This document shows, one piece after another, positions 47,416 through 61,253 of a DNA stretch of 64,000 bases; the first letter of the stretch is position 1; each line of letters opens with the position of its first letter. Below the pieces are notes generated by a model. It saw only the letters and a program-made list of their open reading frames with translations. It had not been told where the DNA came from and made no database searches. This stretch comes from Apostichopus japonicus (lineage: Eukaryota > Echinodermata > Holothuroidea > Aspidochirotida > Stichopodidae): positions 7,128,714 through 7,192,713 of the forward strand of contig NC_092567.1 in the NCBI RefSeq assembly GCF_037975245.1. Direction: 5' to 3'. Both the position numbers and the translations under genes were made by a program.

Positions 47416-50400
47416 ATGGCTGCCAATGTTAATCCCGACATCAAACCAGATTTGAAGAAGGCAGTAAACGGTAAGTTTAAAAACCGAACAATTTGCATTT
47501 AGTAAGTAAATTGTCGTTTCTTGTATTAGGCTGTTTTATTTACAATCCACGTTACACCGTGGCGTTTTCTAATATAGTTGAGAAGCCATATTTACTTTTC
47601 TTTTATAAAAAGACGTAAAATTGGCGAATTTAATGCGGATATCAATATATATTGGCAACATAATACCATATGTAAATCTTTTGAAAGCGAAAGGGATTAA
47701 CAGGTCATTACATTTTGATCGATAAGTTTAAAGTATTTATGTTCAAATCACTAACGCATCCGCTGTTACTACATTCATTCATATCTGAAGGAGTGTTCCA
47801 TGTGCTAGTTAGGTGTCTGTTATCCTCTTTCGTTATTTTCAACAGGTTTTGGTAGTTTCAAAGTTGCACTTGCTACCGTTCTGACTGTTAAAATTGTTCT
47901 TGATCTTGCTACGTTCTTTGAATATCCGCCTGTCGTCACAGAAGAGTTGCGCAATGCTACAGCCAGTGCAGGCCTTCTCATGATTCGTTATATGGAAGAG
48001 AGAGGACAAATAGAGCCAACAAGTATCATGACACTTCTGTGTGCGCTGAAGAAAATGTGTCTTTTTGGGATTGAGATGTGTGTAAGAAAGCTGTATGAGG
48101 AACATACAGGGAGACTATGTTCCAGTGATGATCATTCTAAGGCTCAATTAGAAGGTACTGTAACTGAAAGCATATCTTTATACATGAATGTTCGTATGCA
48201 CTCGCACAAGTCATAAGAATGCACATTACCTCCATTGATTTCCTGCGATTGGTAAATTTCGAAGGAGTTGCTACAATGTTAGTGGTGAATCGATTATTTA
48301 CTAAAGACTCTTTCATTTATATAGCTGGAGGTAAATTGTTCCTTTAACAATAGTAGATGCACTAGTTTGTGTGTAATAATAACACAAGATGATTGGATGT
48401 ATAGTATCTTAGTAATTCAAATTGGATATTCTCGATCCTAAGGTCAAAGCCGTCTACAATACATCTGAATGAGATATTTTAATAGAATTCTTAGGTAATG
48501 CTACATGTCCAAAAATCATTATTCTAATGCCCCATTTTCTCACAAAACGTATCCAATGGTTATTGTTTGATTTTATGTAAAACAAGTACTTTGTAGCTAA
48601 TATTCCATGAATGGATTGAAACTGAAAGTGTTCTCCTTTTGAATCTCTGACAGAAGCGAATGGTAAACAGAACATATTCCAGTTAAATTCGTATACTTGT
48701 ATAAGCTGTTTCAGGACATTGGTATTCTCTTTTAATAAGTAGTTATATGTTACATTGTTCAGACTATGGTGTGTAGTAAAGTTAGTGAGGCCAATAATGT
48801 TTCAAGTCGATGCGCTTAACATTTATTTTCTACTCATGGGTATAACTGTAGTAATTTGATAATAAATAGTATATGACAATAATATTTGATAAGTGATATC
48901 ACAAATATTACTACTGGAGTTGATTAATGAGCTTAGGAACTTGACTGGAGCCGACTTACAACCGGCAAATTCATACAGGGGCGTAGCGAGGAATTTGCAA
49001 AGGGAGGGGCGAAGTCTGTAGGCAAACCATCTAAGCGTAGCGCCACCATGTATTGGCGCGAAGATGCTTCCCAGATCGCTGGAAATGGCACTTTCCAGGC
49101 CTTGTAAGTTGCATCTAAGCATTTTATATTTTGAAATTAATAGCGATATCATGAAAAAATACAAAATATATGCTCAGGAGAGGGAGCGGTACCCCTTTGC
49201 CCCCCCCCACCCCCTTGGCTACGCGCCTGAAGTCATGTAGCAATCTTAAGCCTATACGCACAGTGCTCAACTATCCATGATTTCCCGAGTAATGACAGTT
49301 CCCTCCGTCGAGTTTTAATAGTTAGTACAGTGTGCGGCGGGCGTTAGATGACACTTCCACACCGAACAATGGATTTTAGAAAATTATTATCCTAGATTGT
49401 TTGAAGATATGCTCACTTGTAATACAAAAGAAAACGTTTCTCTCTACGGTAAATACACATCTTCATAAACTCTTTCAAAGAAAAATAAACCCAGTGGTTC
49501 AATGAGATTCAGCCAATGCTATACATATGAAAGAAGATGTTCTACCTTAATGATATATATGTTGAGGATTTAACATATGCATGGATGTGCTAGTTAAATC
49601 CATCCTGTGTGCTCAAGGATTAAAGAAATTCTTCATTGACCCGGATTTAGCGACAATCTCTGCTTTTCTAGACAGATTTGAAGAAAAGTTTATACCCCGT
49701 GTCTCTAAAAAGAGGACAGTGTTTTCTGAATTCACACTTGATAAGCCTATGTTTTCATTGGTAACTGTAAGGGGAAATGTCGTCATTAAGTTAAAATCGG
49801 AAATTAAAATGACTATCCTTAGAATTTTACACTAAATTTTTTTACCAAGTGGGTAAGCAATGCTAATTAAGTGATTGATAGTGAAATAACACGTTCACCA
49901 TAACATGAGAGCATGCACGACATGGAAGTATTACCACCTGATGATGACTTTCTTTCACTAATAAATGAACGCAAGCGTTACATTGGCAGTTCCACGCTCT
50001 ATAGAGTGAGTGGATGGATTTTCTGTTAAAACTCAACGCTATTGGTAGAGATATTTAACATTAACTCAATGCTTAGACATATTTGATTACATTATAATAG
50101 CTGACACCCTCTACTTTGACTTCGCCTCCGCTATCATGAGCATTTGAATATTGGTGAGTGCAACATAGTTAATGAAAAATTCAGTTAAGTATCCATTGCT
50201 ATCAGTGTTTTAAAAATATGTAGCTTTTATAATAAAAATTGGTAACCCATTACATGATTTGACGTTACGTCACCAATAAAAAGTAGTTACAAAGTACGCT
50301 AGACATACTTGGTGACTGATATTTGACCTTACGTAAACTGAATTTCACAATTTTGAGTTTTATACTGCACTCACGTCTCACTTAAACCCACTCGATGATA

Positions 50401-53400
50401 AGTTTGTTTCAGAAGTAAGGTCACAATGTGTGACCTTTCAAGTGCTAAAAACTCTTTAATTGTTTTTTTTAATCTCAGGAAGGAAAAACGATCTCATCAA
50501 GTATGCACAAACAGCCTATCGAAAGCACTACGAAACAGCTAAGCCATTTCCTTCCATGAGCAAGTGTAAGGTTAACACTATATTTGTTCAGGGAGGTATT
50601 TACTGCTTGGATCAGGAGGGTGATTTCATGCAAAAGCCCGATGTGCTAGAATCTTACAACGATATTCTGAGCAGCTCCAAAACTAAGTCAAAGAGAACGT
50701 TAATTGAGGCTGACCCTGGGTTCGGGAAATCAACACTTGCATCACAGTTTGTCTATGACTGGTGTACTAACAACCCTGAATCTCCTCTCAAAGATGTAGA
50801 AATACTTATATTTCTCCAGTTAAGGCAGCTGACAGGTGTACAGTCTATATACACTGCCATAAAGAATTCCATAGTGCCCATAGATGCACGCATGAATGAG
50901 TCTTGTATTGAGGAAATCCTCAGATTATACGAAAAGTCTGTTGTCATTTTATTTGACAGTTATGACGAGTATTCTGACAAGAATGAAACCAAAACACATA
51001 TCTCCGCCATCATTGAGATGAAAATGTTTCTAGATGCTCTTGTCATCATACTTACCAGGACATTGAACCTCCCGCCTAACTTACACCCCGAAACAAAACG
51101 AATCAGATTAACAGGGTTTGGGGTGGCTGAACGTCGAAACTATGTCCTGAAGGCGGTGGGTGGTGATGACCAGTTGGCAGATCGGATCGAAGAGCAGCTT
51201 CAGAGAAACCCCTTCTTAAGAGATCTCTGTCAGGTCCCTCTCTTCTCCACTATGGTCGCTCACATAGCACACGAATGGCCAGAAATCGAGATATTTAGCA
51301 CAGTAACAAGGTTTTTCACTTATGTGATCGCATGCGTTCATAACCATATGAAAAGCAAGAAAGGTGCTAATACTGAGGTGCCTGCTTTTGAAACGGAACT
51401 AGCTAAACTGTACCGTATTGCTTTCGACGGCCTCACACGGAAGAACCAGCAGCTGGCATGGGAGAACACCTATTTAGTTTCGGAACTTGGACAAGAGTTC
51501 TATGATAACTATATAAAGCTCGGGATGTTTGCACAGGAAGTGGTTTTTGACATTTCCCAGTGTCGATATAAGACGGAAGCACGAATATGGCACAAAATCA
51601 TCTGTGAGTTTTATGCCTCTCATCATCTGGTGTGGATGCTTAGTGAAGGTAAGTCTTCAGTACAGATAATATTGATGCATAACCACAGTTTGTCATCTCT
51701 GATGTGTAAGATAATGAGTAAACCTAAGAGATGGAAGTATTCTTCGTATGTCCTTGTATGTGCATAGATAAACAGCTTACGCTCCTCGTACCCCCAACCC
51801 ACAGTGTATGTTATGTATATATGTAAATTAACATTTATGCAACACGCTTTTCAATGTAAGTAAATAAAGTCCTCATTTGTCACTGACCCAGTTCAACATA
51901 ACAAAGATTCGGGTTTGAATCTTTATATATGTATGCTTGTTGTATTGAAGACAAGAGCGCCTAAAGGTAGAGATACCCTCAGGAAGATCAAAGCAATGTC
52001 GGAAAAAGCTGACTACACTGGATTTACAAGCAAATTGTACACATCTGGATAATCTAGGATGGACACAAATTCGTATGTTGCTGTGAATGTATAACCATAT
52101 TGGATACTTTGACTTTTGTATTTATTAAATTACACGTTATTCAGCCTATGAACTAGATTATTGCTATTTGTGCTCGTCAGTTCAATAAAGTTATCCCCAC
52201 ATATTGTTAAAATGCTTTTCCTGTGGTTAAATTTGATTGCTTCTCAAAAATGCTTAGGCAAAGATAGAAAATATGGAAGTAAATATATAAACCAGATCCT
52301 CATCACATTTTGTATCACAAAGATATGAATTATACAGAGTTGGTAATATTTTGCATTTGGCAACAGTACAATGAATGGTATCATCAAGACAACGCTGCTA
52401 AAAATATCTTTGTTTTTATTCATCATTTTTCAATCATTTATCAAAATAGCCATGTGGTATTTTCCTTACAAAATCGTATATGATTCCATGTTCCTTTTAG
52501 TGTTCGATTATTTGTTTAATCAACCTAATCCAAAATGTATAAAAATGAAGCTTTTGATAATATCTCATCTCACAAAGATTTCATAGATGACCTGGTCGAC
52601 TACCACTATAATAAAACACAAAATGTTAGAACGTAAACAAACGCTGTGACTATCTTCATCCTAGGCAACTTTAGTTTGCAAGTATAGAGACAAGAACACG
52701 AACTAATAAATTACATTTAAAGGAATCTGTAATTTGGTTGACATTATAAGAGTGAAATATGTGACAAACCAGTCAAAACCTAATATCAGAAAAACCAAAA
52801 TATTATTTCCATGACCTCATAAAATTAAACCATCCTCTGCAAATTCTCTCTTTTCTCTGTAATTGTTTTTCAAAGAAAGTTGACAATTTCGAGGGTAATA
52901 TGCTAAGAACTATTTGTCAAAACCTTTACCAATTCTAGCAGAGTAGAACTATAGAGCAGCAACACTGATGACCCTAACTCACCTAAGGTCAATAGTATAA
53001 TGCATATGCCCAATTATTTGCATAATAATTTGCATAGTAATCTGTTACTGAAAAAGGAACTTAAGGTCGTACTCCATAGTAATAAACAAATAAACAAGTA
53101 TTTTTGTATCAGCATGAATGTTGTACACTAGGATATCAATCTGAATGCCAAATACTCAGTGTACTGTTGTAAACATGATAATTTAAATCTTAACCAGGAA
53201 TGCAAAAACATTGAGGTTTAGATTACATGCAACGAGCTGCTTCTTCAAATATACGATGATTCCATTCTTAACATATATATATATTTTACAAGTTTCCACA
53301 GTTTGCTCTCTGTTTCACTGACATGAAAGGACCAACTAAAACAACTAACTAGAACTAGAACATAGTAATACATCCACTCATACATTTCTGTATTCATTGA

Positions 53401-55880
53401 CAATAGTATGAGCACTTGACCAAAACAATAGGAGGTCTGTTAGAGTATGTTACAAATTTGCCTGGTTGAGAGAAATACATCCAGTTCTAAGTTTTCACTG
53501 TTATATGTACAAAATAAGCTATGACTTTTTTCTGTGTTGTTTAATGTGCCCCTTCACAGACTGAATTGATCAAGCGTTGTGACAATGTGAGCAAGCATCT
53601 AGCAGAGATGCATATTTGACTCATTCTTCCCTTTGGCTGCAAATAACTTCATATAACATTTGGCCCCAATTGACCCTACCTTTAATTAATGAAGTCCTCA
53701 CAGGGCAAGTAGCATAAGCAATGGGACACTGTGGTAAGCCAGTCAGACTGACCTACATTAAATTGAATAATAATGATGATGATAGCACTCACTACATTGC
53801 ATATGACTTCACTGTGGTAAGCCATCCTGTTCTGTGCGCAGACCTACGCCCAATAAAAGCCCCATTGACTTACACACTATATCACAAAAGTAATGTAGTC
53901 TCTAATCCTAAACGCTACCCATCACTGGATAGCTGACAAGTTTGCCACTATCAATTTTCCGTACTAAGACCATGCAGAATTTTTGCTAAGAGAGCCGGAA
54001 CTTTTAGTCACTTGTAAACAATCCTCTTTACTCAGTCGTAAACAATTTTCGTATGCTGCTCCTGGGAGGGCTAACTGGTCTAAAATTGCCTCAATTGACC
54101 CAATGTTTGCACCACATGTGCTTCCATTCATGCTTTTTAACATCCAAGCCAAAAAAAAGCACATCCTAATTGATAACATAGCAAAAAAGTTGTTCTCCTA
54201 CTCGTAATTGGCACTTTTCCTAAAGTAGAACACTTGGGGCAGCTTGATATAGACGCTAATAGGAGTATGCAACCTTCACTGCCATACTGACCTGTCAGTA
54301 CTTACATTGCAGAAGCAAAGCATGCCAAAAAGGCAAGTTTCAGGGTTCTATTTACTGTCACACTGGCCTCTAAGTACTTAAAACAATGCAGCAACAAAGC
54401 AGCCGTAGGGTTACAATTCACTGTCATACTGGCCTGTCAGTACTTACAAAGCAGTAACAAAGCATGCAATTAAGGCAAGTTTCAGGGTTCTATTTACTGT
54501 CACACTGGCCTCTAAGTACTTAAAACAATGCAGCAACAAAGCAGCCGTAGGGTTACAATTCACTGTCATACTGGCCTGTCAGTACTTACAAAGCAGTAAC
54601 AAAGCATGCAATTAAGGCAGGTTTCAGGGTTAATATGCAAAATCACTGGGCATGTGCTTAGACCTAAAATGAAACACTGAAGCATGTAATGTAGTTAGGT
54701 ATAGGGTTGTAAACCTAATTCACAAAATATAACATTAATTGTTGACATATTTGTCTGAGTTTCTTTCAGGCACAGTGAATCTTTCTTTGAACCTCAGATA
54801 GACCATTAATACTATATGCCATTATGTCTCCATTTTGTCTACTGCCTAGCACAAATTTGAATCAATCCCTGTTTCATGTTTTAATTACAGTGATAATAAT
54901 GATGTCATAACACCATCAAACAAAACATCATTAACATACACCATGTGAATGATAGTTTTACAAATAACTACATATATACAATGGTTGCTAATTAAATTAA
55001 CGATTGGATGCTACAAATAAGGCCATGGTACAGTAACACTATTATAATGTATCACCACCTCGATATGATGCCTGCAGTAAACTATACACACTGAAACCCA
55101 TATAATATGTCTGCTTGGATTTGCAGGAGCGTCTTCAGCAGCGTCATCAATCAAAGTGAAAGAAACATTGAACAGCATCAACCCGCTTGACCTCCAGTAT
55201 GTCTATCGCTTTGCATGTGGACTCAACAAGTCAGCAGCAGACATCATCATCAAACACCTGCAAGAAACCAAAGAGGGATGTCAGTTTGCAATTCTTTGTA
55301 TGCTTGAACAAGAAGAACAATCAGACCAATTCAGGCAGTCAGTTAAGGACTTGGTTTCAAGGGATATTGACATTTCCTGGTATGATTCCAAATTATTACA
55401 GAGTTCTACCATACAAGTCCTTGAAGTTGCTTCAGCTAATCAGGTAATTATCAATTTGTGTATTGATACTACACCAGAATAAGTTCTTAAGTTGAAAAAG
55501 TTCACCCGTCTTGGTTTAATTTATTTAATATTTGTGACTCATATTTACCATACACATTGTTTAGATTTATATTACAACAGTTTATTGCAATTAACAGTTC
55601 AACTCTTTTTGTTTTTAATCATTTGGGTTTTGATTTTTCTTCTCATTGTGGATAGACAACAACGTTACTAACTTATTAAATTTCCTTTCAGAAAAGTTTG
55701 GACATTCTGAATAAGTTTCTTTCATCTCAGTCCTTTAGTCGGAAATATAAGAAATATAGCACATCAAAAAAAAAGGCCCCGACAGCACGCATGCACAAAA
55801 CACCTATTATTTTGTGTGGAAAAATGACCATTGTCTCATTGTCTAAATGTAGCAGCAATGATTTGATAAAACAAATGTGA
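47416..55880 (+). CDS. NLR-type immune receptor: death-fold domain plus NACHT, no LRR (679 aa)
   Basis: Five exons: 47416-47470, 47846-48154, 50479-51648, 55127-55443 and 55692-55880. The first three introns are phase 1 and the last is phase 0. The coding sum is 2040 nt, exactly 679 codons plus TGA, and all junctions are GT-AG. Residues 20-121 hold a death-effector-like fold (FEYPPVVTEELRN ... RYMEERGQIEPTSIMTLL ... VRKLYEEH). The NACHT domain begins about residue 190: Walker A DPGFGKST at 200-207 (Lys205), Walker B VVILFDSYDE at 276-285, and a sensor-like VIILTRT following. Exon 4 (INPLDLQYVYRFACGLN, LLQSSTIQVLEVAS) matches the helical region after NACHT in invertebrate NLRs. Known role of the family: cytosolic sensing and adaptor recruitment. 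Oddities: no leucine-rich repeats before a lysine-rich tail; exon 4 could also read through its donor to a stop at 55482. The start ATG has a good context (AAGATGG). Confidence 0.82.
48976..49229. mobile_element. hAT-like MITE family 2, complete copy in NLR intron 2
   Basis: TIRs CAGGGGCGTAGCGAGG (left) and CCTTGGCTACGCGCCTG (right) pair with few mismatches. Flanking 8-mers AATTCATA and AAGTCATG agree at 6 of 8, consistent with an old hAT-type 8-bp duplication. The element is 254 bp and non-coding. Confidence 0.75.
51649..55126 (+). other. NLR intron 3 (3.5 kb)
   Basis: Bounded by GAAG|GTAAGT and TTGCAG|GAGC. Apart from the 142-bp tandem repeat near its 3' side I see no gene in it. Short open frames at 52371 and 53721 lack motifs and splice context. 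Confidence 0.7.
54275..54640. repeat. 142-bp tandem repeat made of two 71-bp halves
   Basis: CTGTCACACTGGCCTCTAAG recurs at 54355 and 54497, exactly 142 bp apart with essentially identical units. Each unit is itself a diverged doublet (CTGTCATACTGGCCTGTCAG starts the second half). About 2.5 units, inside NLR intron 3. Confidence 0.88.
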
Positions 55881-56459
55881 TATTATAAATCTTAAAAAAA
55901 AGGTAAATGGTTCTTGGCTAACCTTGGAAGACACGAAAGCAGGTTATTTAAATTATCCTTTGTAATAATACTGATGTGCTTGTTATGGAATGCTGTTGTG
56001 GGTTGACTTCTTCTCAGCTTTAAATGAAAAGGAATGAACTATATAAGTACACATGTGAAGCAAACAAATTGCATTGGGGTGGTAAAGAATATGTTAGTGC
56101 CCAGGCCTGGTCCATGAAAGAAAATTGTGGAAAAGCAAGATAATAACCAATGAAATAATTATCTTGTCACAATGTTGGGATCACTTTCGGAAGTTGACAG
56201 CATGTAGTTCATAAATGTATTATATTCCTTTCAAATAAGAACACACATGAATATGCACATCACTTTATGATCAGGGCTGTAACTATACATCCCATTGTAT
56301 TCTTGTTTGGGTCTGGTGGTCTAATATGCATAAATATGCATAAATACACTAAAATATAATTACTTAATACAGCTCTATTGCCTTGATCAAAGGTATTCAG
56401 CAAAACCCATTACCACTTCAAAAACTGAAAGTTGAGAATTGAGTTGTAAAGACACTCAC
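55881..56459. other. NLR 3' flank
   Basis: 3' UTR and intergenic. No canonical AATAAA was found immediately after the stop; the nearest plus-strand match I see is near 56598. Confidence 0.4.
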
Positions 56460-56572
56460 CCACAAAAGTAGTAATGTCATCAGTGATGTTGGATGTTTGA
56501 ATTTTCTTTTTCAATTCCTTGAAAGACATATACAGGAAAACCGTTGCAATGCAATGTTGAAAACTGTACCAG
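56460..56572 (-). pseudogene. Decayed duplicate of the 61254-61364 exon
   Basis: On the minus strand an acceptor (GACCTCCAG) and donor (GTGAGTG) flank 113 nt. The 3' part encodes ITDDITTFVG, matching ITDDITSFVA of the other copy, but the 5' part is in another frame because of an indel, and three codons at the end are lost. Similarity extends into both flanking introns (AAACCCATTA, TGTAAAGACACTCAC; CTAGATTTATCAAGGTG), so a genomic segment of at least 250 bp was duplicated. Confidence 0.5.
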
Positions 56573-56639
56573 CTGGAGGTCAAAGAGAGAATACAAAATA
56601 AATCAACCTTTCTTTCACTAGATTTATCAAGGTGAAAAT

Positions 56640-59600
56640 TCAAGAGGTCTGTGATAACTTTTGGACCACAGTAAGGAAGAGTGCTTTACTCAAAGTATCT
56701 ATTGTGGCATGTACTTGAGTCTATAGTGTTCAGTTAGAACCATTGAAATAGTTTTTTTTTACAACATTATGGGATAACTAAAATGATATTTTGAGTTTTT
56801 GGTTTTAATCTGAGGGAAACAAATACCTAAACAGAAGACATATTTGTTGGTAACCCAAACTACTTTCATACAAACCAACAAGTTGTCTTCTAGTCTTACC
56901 ATTCTGGGAGTGCCAGAAGTTCTAGAAGACTTTATGCATTTGAGTCTCAGGCGGCAATTTTTATTTCAGTTTGGCAAATGTTAAAATGTATCAGAGGGTG
57001 TTTGGGCAAATATTGTGTCATGACAAGCTCATTACAAACATACCAATTACTGGATTAATCAGCAAGAATCCGATCATTTTAATGTCCTTACTAGGGATTA
57101 ATTCTGTCAGATGTATTTTGAGTGGATGAGTTAAGACTTGATACAAAATTAATTTAGTGAGAGTGAATGAAGGTAAAAGAGTATTCCTTGATCTGAGATG
57201 CTATCCAAAAAACCTACCAGAGGTTGTTGAAACATTACTATCACTGTTATATACTAACCATTAATGTGATTACCATCACATGGAAGAAATATCAGATGAT
57301 GAACCATTCATTGTCCTTGTCAACACAGTATGAACACTTCCATCAAAAACTGGTAACTACAGGTGGAATAGGTGATACCTTAGTAGCTCGCTTCAAAATT
57401 ACCCTAATGAAGAGAAAAGAAAGTGATGTGAATGAGATTTAAGTCCTAATTATAGGAGACATTGAGAATGTCAGTCAGAAATAGATATGTGAATGTCTCT
57501 GGCTAACTACCCTGTATACATGGACAAACACAGAGAAAAAAATTCAGAGGAAGGAAAGTACACTTCAGTTTCCAATAACCAGGTATTAAGTGTAAAAATT
57601 AGCCAGTTAAGCATGAAACTTGAACCGGATTGTCCGTTGTTTAGTGGAAGTGGCATATAAAGGTGTGGTGCAGTGATATTAATGAGCTCCCAATGGAGAG
57701 TCCAACCTCACACAAACCCAACCATGCATGGTTTGGGCTTGACTGAGAAATTTGTGAGATTTTGCACCTCTCTTTCGTAATGAGGACAGAATGTCTTTTG
57801 AATTTCCACTCATTAGGAGATAATTGTATCTAATTTAGTGTGTCAGCTTTGGTGGATGTGTTATTTTTCTTCCTTTAATGGCACCAAGCCTCTGGAGATT
57901 GCATTGGCTACATTGACCTAGTTAAACCACTCTCGGGGGGGGGGGGGGTCTATTTCTAGATTTTAGATCACCAAAGGTTTATAAAGTACCCTGTTCAGCT
58001 GGTCAATAGCCATACAAAATGGACAGTTCTTTCTACAAATTTGACAGATGAAGACACTTGTAACCTCAAAATTTTGAGTTAAAAAGTTTTGAGATGAAAA
58101 AGTCAAACTTTTTGACTTTTGAGGTGAAAATCTTGAGATCAAAATTCCAAATATTGAGAAAGCAAATTCAAAATTTTGAAATTTGGGGACACTTATTTTT
58201 TGTTTTAAGCCACCGTACTAGGTCGGTGAAGTTAGATCAGTTTTGAGACCAATTAGATTTCTTAAAACCAACTGCAGTGACTGGCTCAGCAATGTTAAAA
58301 ATTAAACAAGCATAAGTGACAATTCTTTATTCACAGCTGTACATACTCAGATTAGTAGGAAGTATTTCCAATTGTGTTCTCTGTTTATAGGGCTGGACTT
58401 ACAAGGGTACTGCAAAGCTCTCCAAATCTTCAGTACTTTCACATAGTTTCTGGAATCTGCTAGCAATTTTGAGCACATGAGGACATGTCAGTAATAGAAA
58501 TACTTTATCTGATTTTACACTGTGGAATATATATAAATATCTGAGCCCTAGCCGGGTGCTTCAGAATAGCTCTGTAACATCTCTTCTACTTCCTGTCTTC
58601 TTCTACTAAGTTTAAAACATGTAAATACATGTTAGAGAGAAAAATGTAATTTCTATATAGTATAAATCTAGGCCCTGATGGGAGTCCCTGGGGACTTTAG
58701 CTGAGGCATTTTTACTTTTCAGATATTTAATGTTCTTTGATAGTGATTTTGCAGCCCAAGTGAAGCCAATGGGGGGGGGGGGGGAGGGGGAAAGTTATAA
58801 CCACCCTTATGGATGCCAGTGCATACATGTTTTAATGCCATCTAAATGTGTTTATTTTAAACAGTATTTAGCTCTCAAATATGCAAGGAAGAAATGTTAT
58901 CATGACATGATATTGATAAAGAGTGGCAGGGGAATTTAAATTCCTTAACCATGCCTGCTAGCCATATGTTTGGTGAATAAAGTCACAACAACCAGATTAA
59001 CCTAATTCTTACCATTCCTATGTAACTCATGTGCATCAAGAAGTGTAGGATACTGAAAGAAGCTTGATAGATGCATACAGACCTAATCTGTTTGACCCCA
59101 AAATATGGAGAATAACATTTTTCAGGGCCAAAAACCGGGAGAATAAGGGGAAAATAGGGAGGTTGGTCATTTTCAACTGAAATTATATAAATACTCCTAA
59201 ATAAATAGTCTACAGTACCGCTCATGTATAACTGGACATGTGTACGCGCACAGGATCGTATAAACAAGTACAATCGCGTATAAAATCGTTGACAAACAAA
59301 TTGCCGCGTAGACACCTCGTATAATCCCTGTACGAGTTTATACGCAGGTTATGCTATTGTGCTCAATGAATAGGGGTTAAAGTCGCCGAAAGAATTAGTG
59401 AGATGTTTGAAACAGCCGTTTCTTAAATCGTAGTTTAAGACGTGATATTCACCTAGCATCGAAGAGGACGCAGGTAAATTGTTTGCCGGCATAGAACTTA
59501 ACTGTTTTTTTTTTGTTGTACACAAGTAGCCTACATGCGAACTGCACACATTTGGTACGCCGCATTTACAAACAAGTGAAAACTTGTGTTTATTAAACTT

Positions 59601-61250
59601 GTGCAGGCGCGCATCCAGGGGGGGGCGTTGGGGGCGCGCGCCCCCCGGATAAGAAAGAGAGGAAGGAAAAAAAGAGAGAAGAAAAAAGGAAAAAAAGAGG
59701 GGGAAAAAGAGAGAAAAAGGAGAAAAGGAGGGAACAGAAGAAAAACGCCAAAGACACCGGGAAGAGAAAGAGGAACAGTGACATAATTACAGCGCTGATC
59801 CATATTATATACACAGAGTAGCCAGTGACGGATCAATGATTTCGGAACGGGCATGCGCCTCGGCCTACCCCTTACACCGACAACTCCAATTTTGACGTTT
59901 CCATTTTTCCTCTCTCACTAATGTATATATACTCTATATGGTATATCATAACCCACGTGTGTGTATGGATGCCTTAAACAGTTGTACAATTGTGCTATGA
60001 AAAAAACTGTGGCTGGTCACGAACTCGGCCGAGTCGTTGGGAACATGGCGCATTTCGGTATTAGACCAGGATCTATATGCGAACTGCACTATTCATGTGT
60101 TCTTCGATGCAACATTGCCATCCACAGATAAAATGTAATACACTCCAACCTGATTGCTAATTGTTACCCCAAATCTAGTACCGTAACTCATACAATTAAT
60201 CTAAAAATAAATTTTGCATGAGATTTGAGAATTGAGCACATTTCCTGTGAATATCATGTAGTTGACCCAAAGGCGTATCATTGCCGGGGCGGGGGCTGAC
60301 GCACCCATCACTTCTTGAGATTGTTCCCATCTGCATGAAAACGTGCGACTCACAACCCTATGCCCACCCCTCTAATCGCTTCCCGATGACATGCTATACA
60401 ATACGAGAATTATTACTGTTGACATTGTTAGGCGTGACTTCTCCTAAAGACGTTTGACATGACGAGATGAAAGTATGTTGGTATTTCAACATTAATCAGA
60501 AAATTTCTAAATTATACACTTGGATAAAAGTCGGGGGAGGGGTGGGAGGGGGCAATGTTCTATTCAGCTGAGAAGAAGGCCACTGCTACGAGTGTACACC
60601 CCTACCGGCCCGCTCCAATCCCCCCCTTACGACTTTACAAAAACATTGTTCATAGGCAAAACTGCATGGTGTATGGAGCCAATTTTAGACCTAATTGGTG
60701 GTCTAATTATGCCTCGGGGTGCACCAGTTAACATCAATTTTCAAAAAGAATTCAGGGACGGGGCTACTGAGATTTGCCTTCAACAAGCCAACGACCACAC
60801 CTCCGCCATTTTTAAATTCTATGGCCTTTTCATAATAGTGCAGGACCTACCTGAGTCAGTTGGGATTTGCTACCCCCCCCCCTTTGAAATCCTATATTAA
60901 AATGGGGGTTGAAAAGGGGTCCCATTCTCCTAGTCCTGCAAACCGATTTCAAGTAGTAGATAACCTATGCATCTGCCATTAAAATGTGGTACATGGCTAC
61001 ATGAAGGTAACATGCTACAGTATACTATTTACCTCTTTGCAAATACAAATACTAGTCATTGTTCTTAGTACATTTTGTTAGTTCTACACAATGAAACAAT
61101 TTGAATCAAAAAAACATTTGATGTTATTTATAGAACTAGTTAGGCAAGATGTCCTTACGTACATATGGCCTGTAGATTTGATCACAAGTATGCAACACAA
61201 CCCATTACAATTTCACAAACTGACTGTTGAGAAATTATTATGTAAAGACT
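56640..61250. other. Intergenic or intronic stretch
   Basis: It contains a 14-base G run near 57945, a tract of AAAATTTTGA-like words with the hairpin AAAAGTCAAA/TTTGACTTTT near 58100, and a G run near 58771. A pure-purine tract of about 85 bases (59653-59737) follows a GGGGGCGCGCGCCCCCC palindromic core of a probable mobile element. CpG-richer segments lie at 59220-59500 and 60000-60060. The 126-codon frame at 60520-60900 opens with a non-ATG codon and shows no motif. No gene is called. Confidence 0.35.
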
Positions 61251-61253
61251 CAC

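Noticed and set aside
49581-49835. 84-codon ATG-started frame in NLR intron 2 (KKFFIDPDLATISAFLDRFEE)
   Set aside because: Composition is protein-like, but it would interrupt a phase-consistent gene model and has no clear splice sites or motif.
58983-59315. 110-codon minus-strand frame with NDQPPYFPLILPVF
   Set aside because: The underlying AAAACCGGGAGAATAAGGGG text looks like dispersed-repeat sequence; no domain is recognisable.
60520-60900. 126-codon plus-strand frame
   Set aside because: It starts at a non-ATG codon, includes a poly-C/Pro stretch, and shows no motif or splice support; probably repeat-derived.
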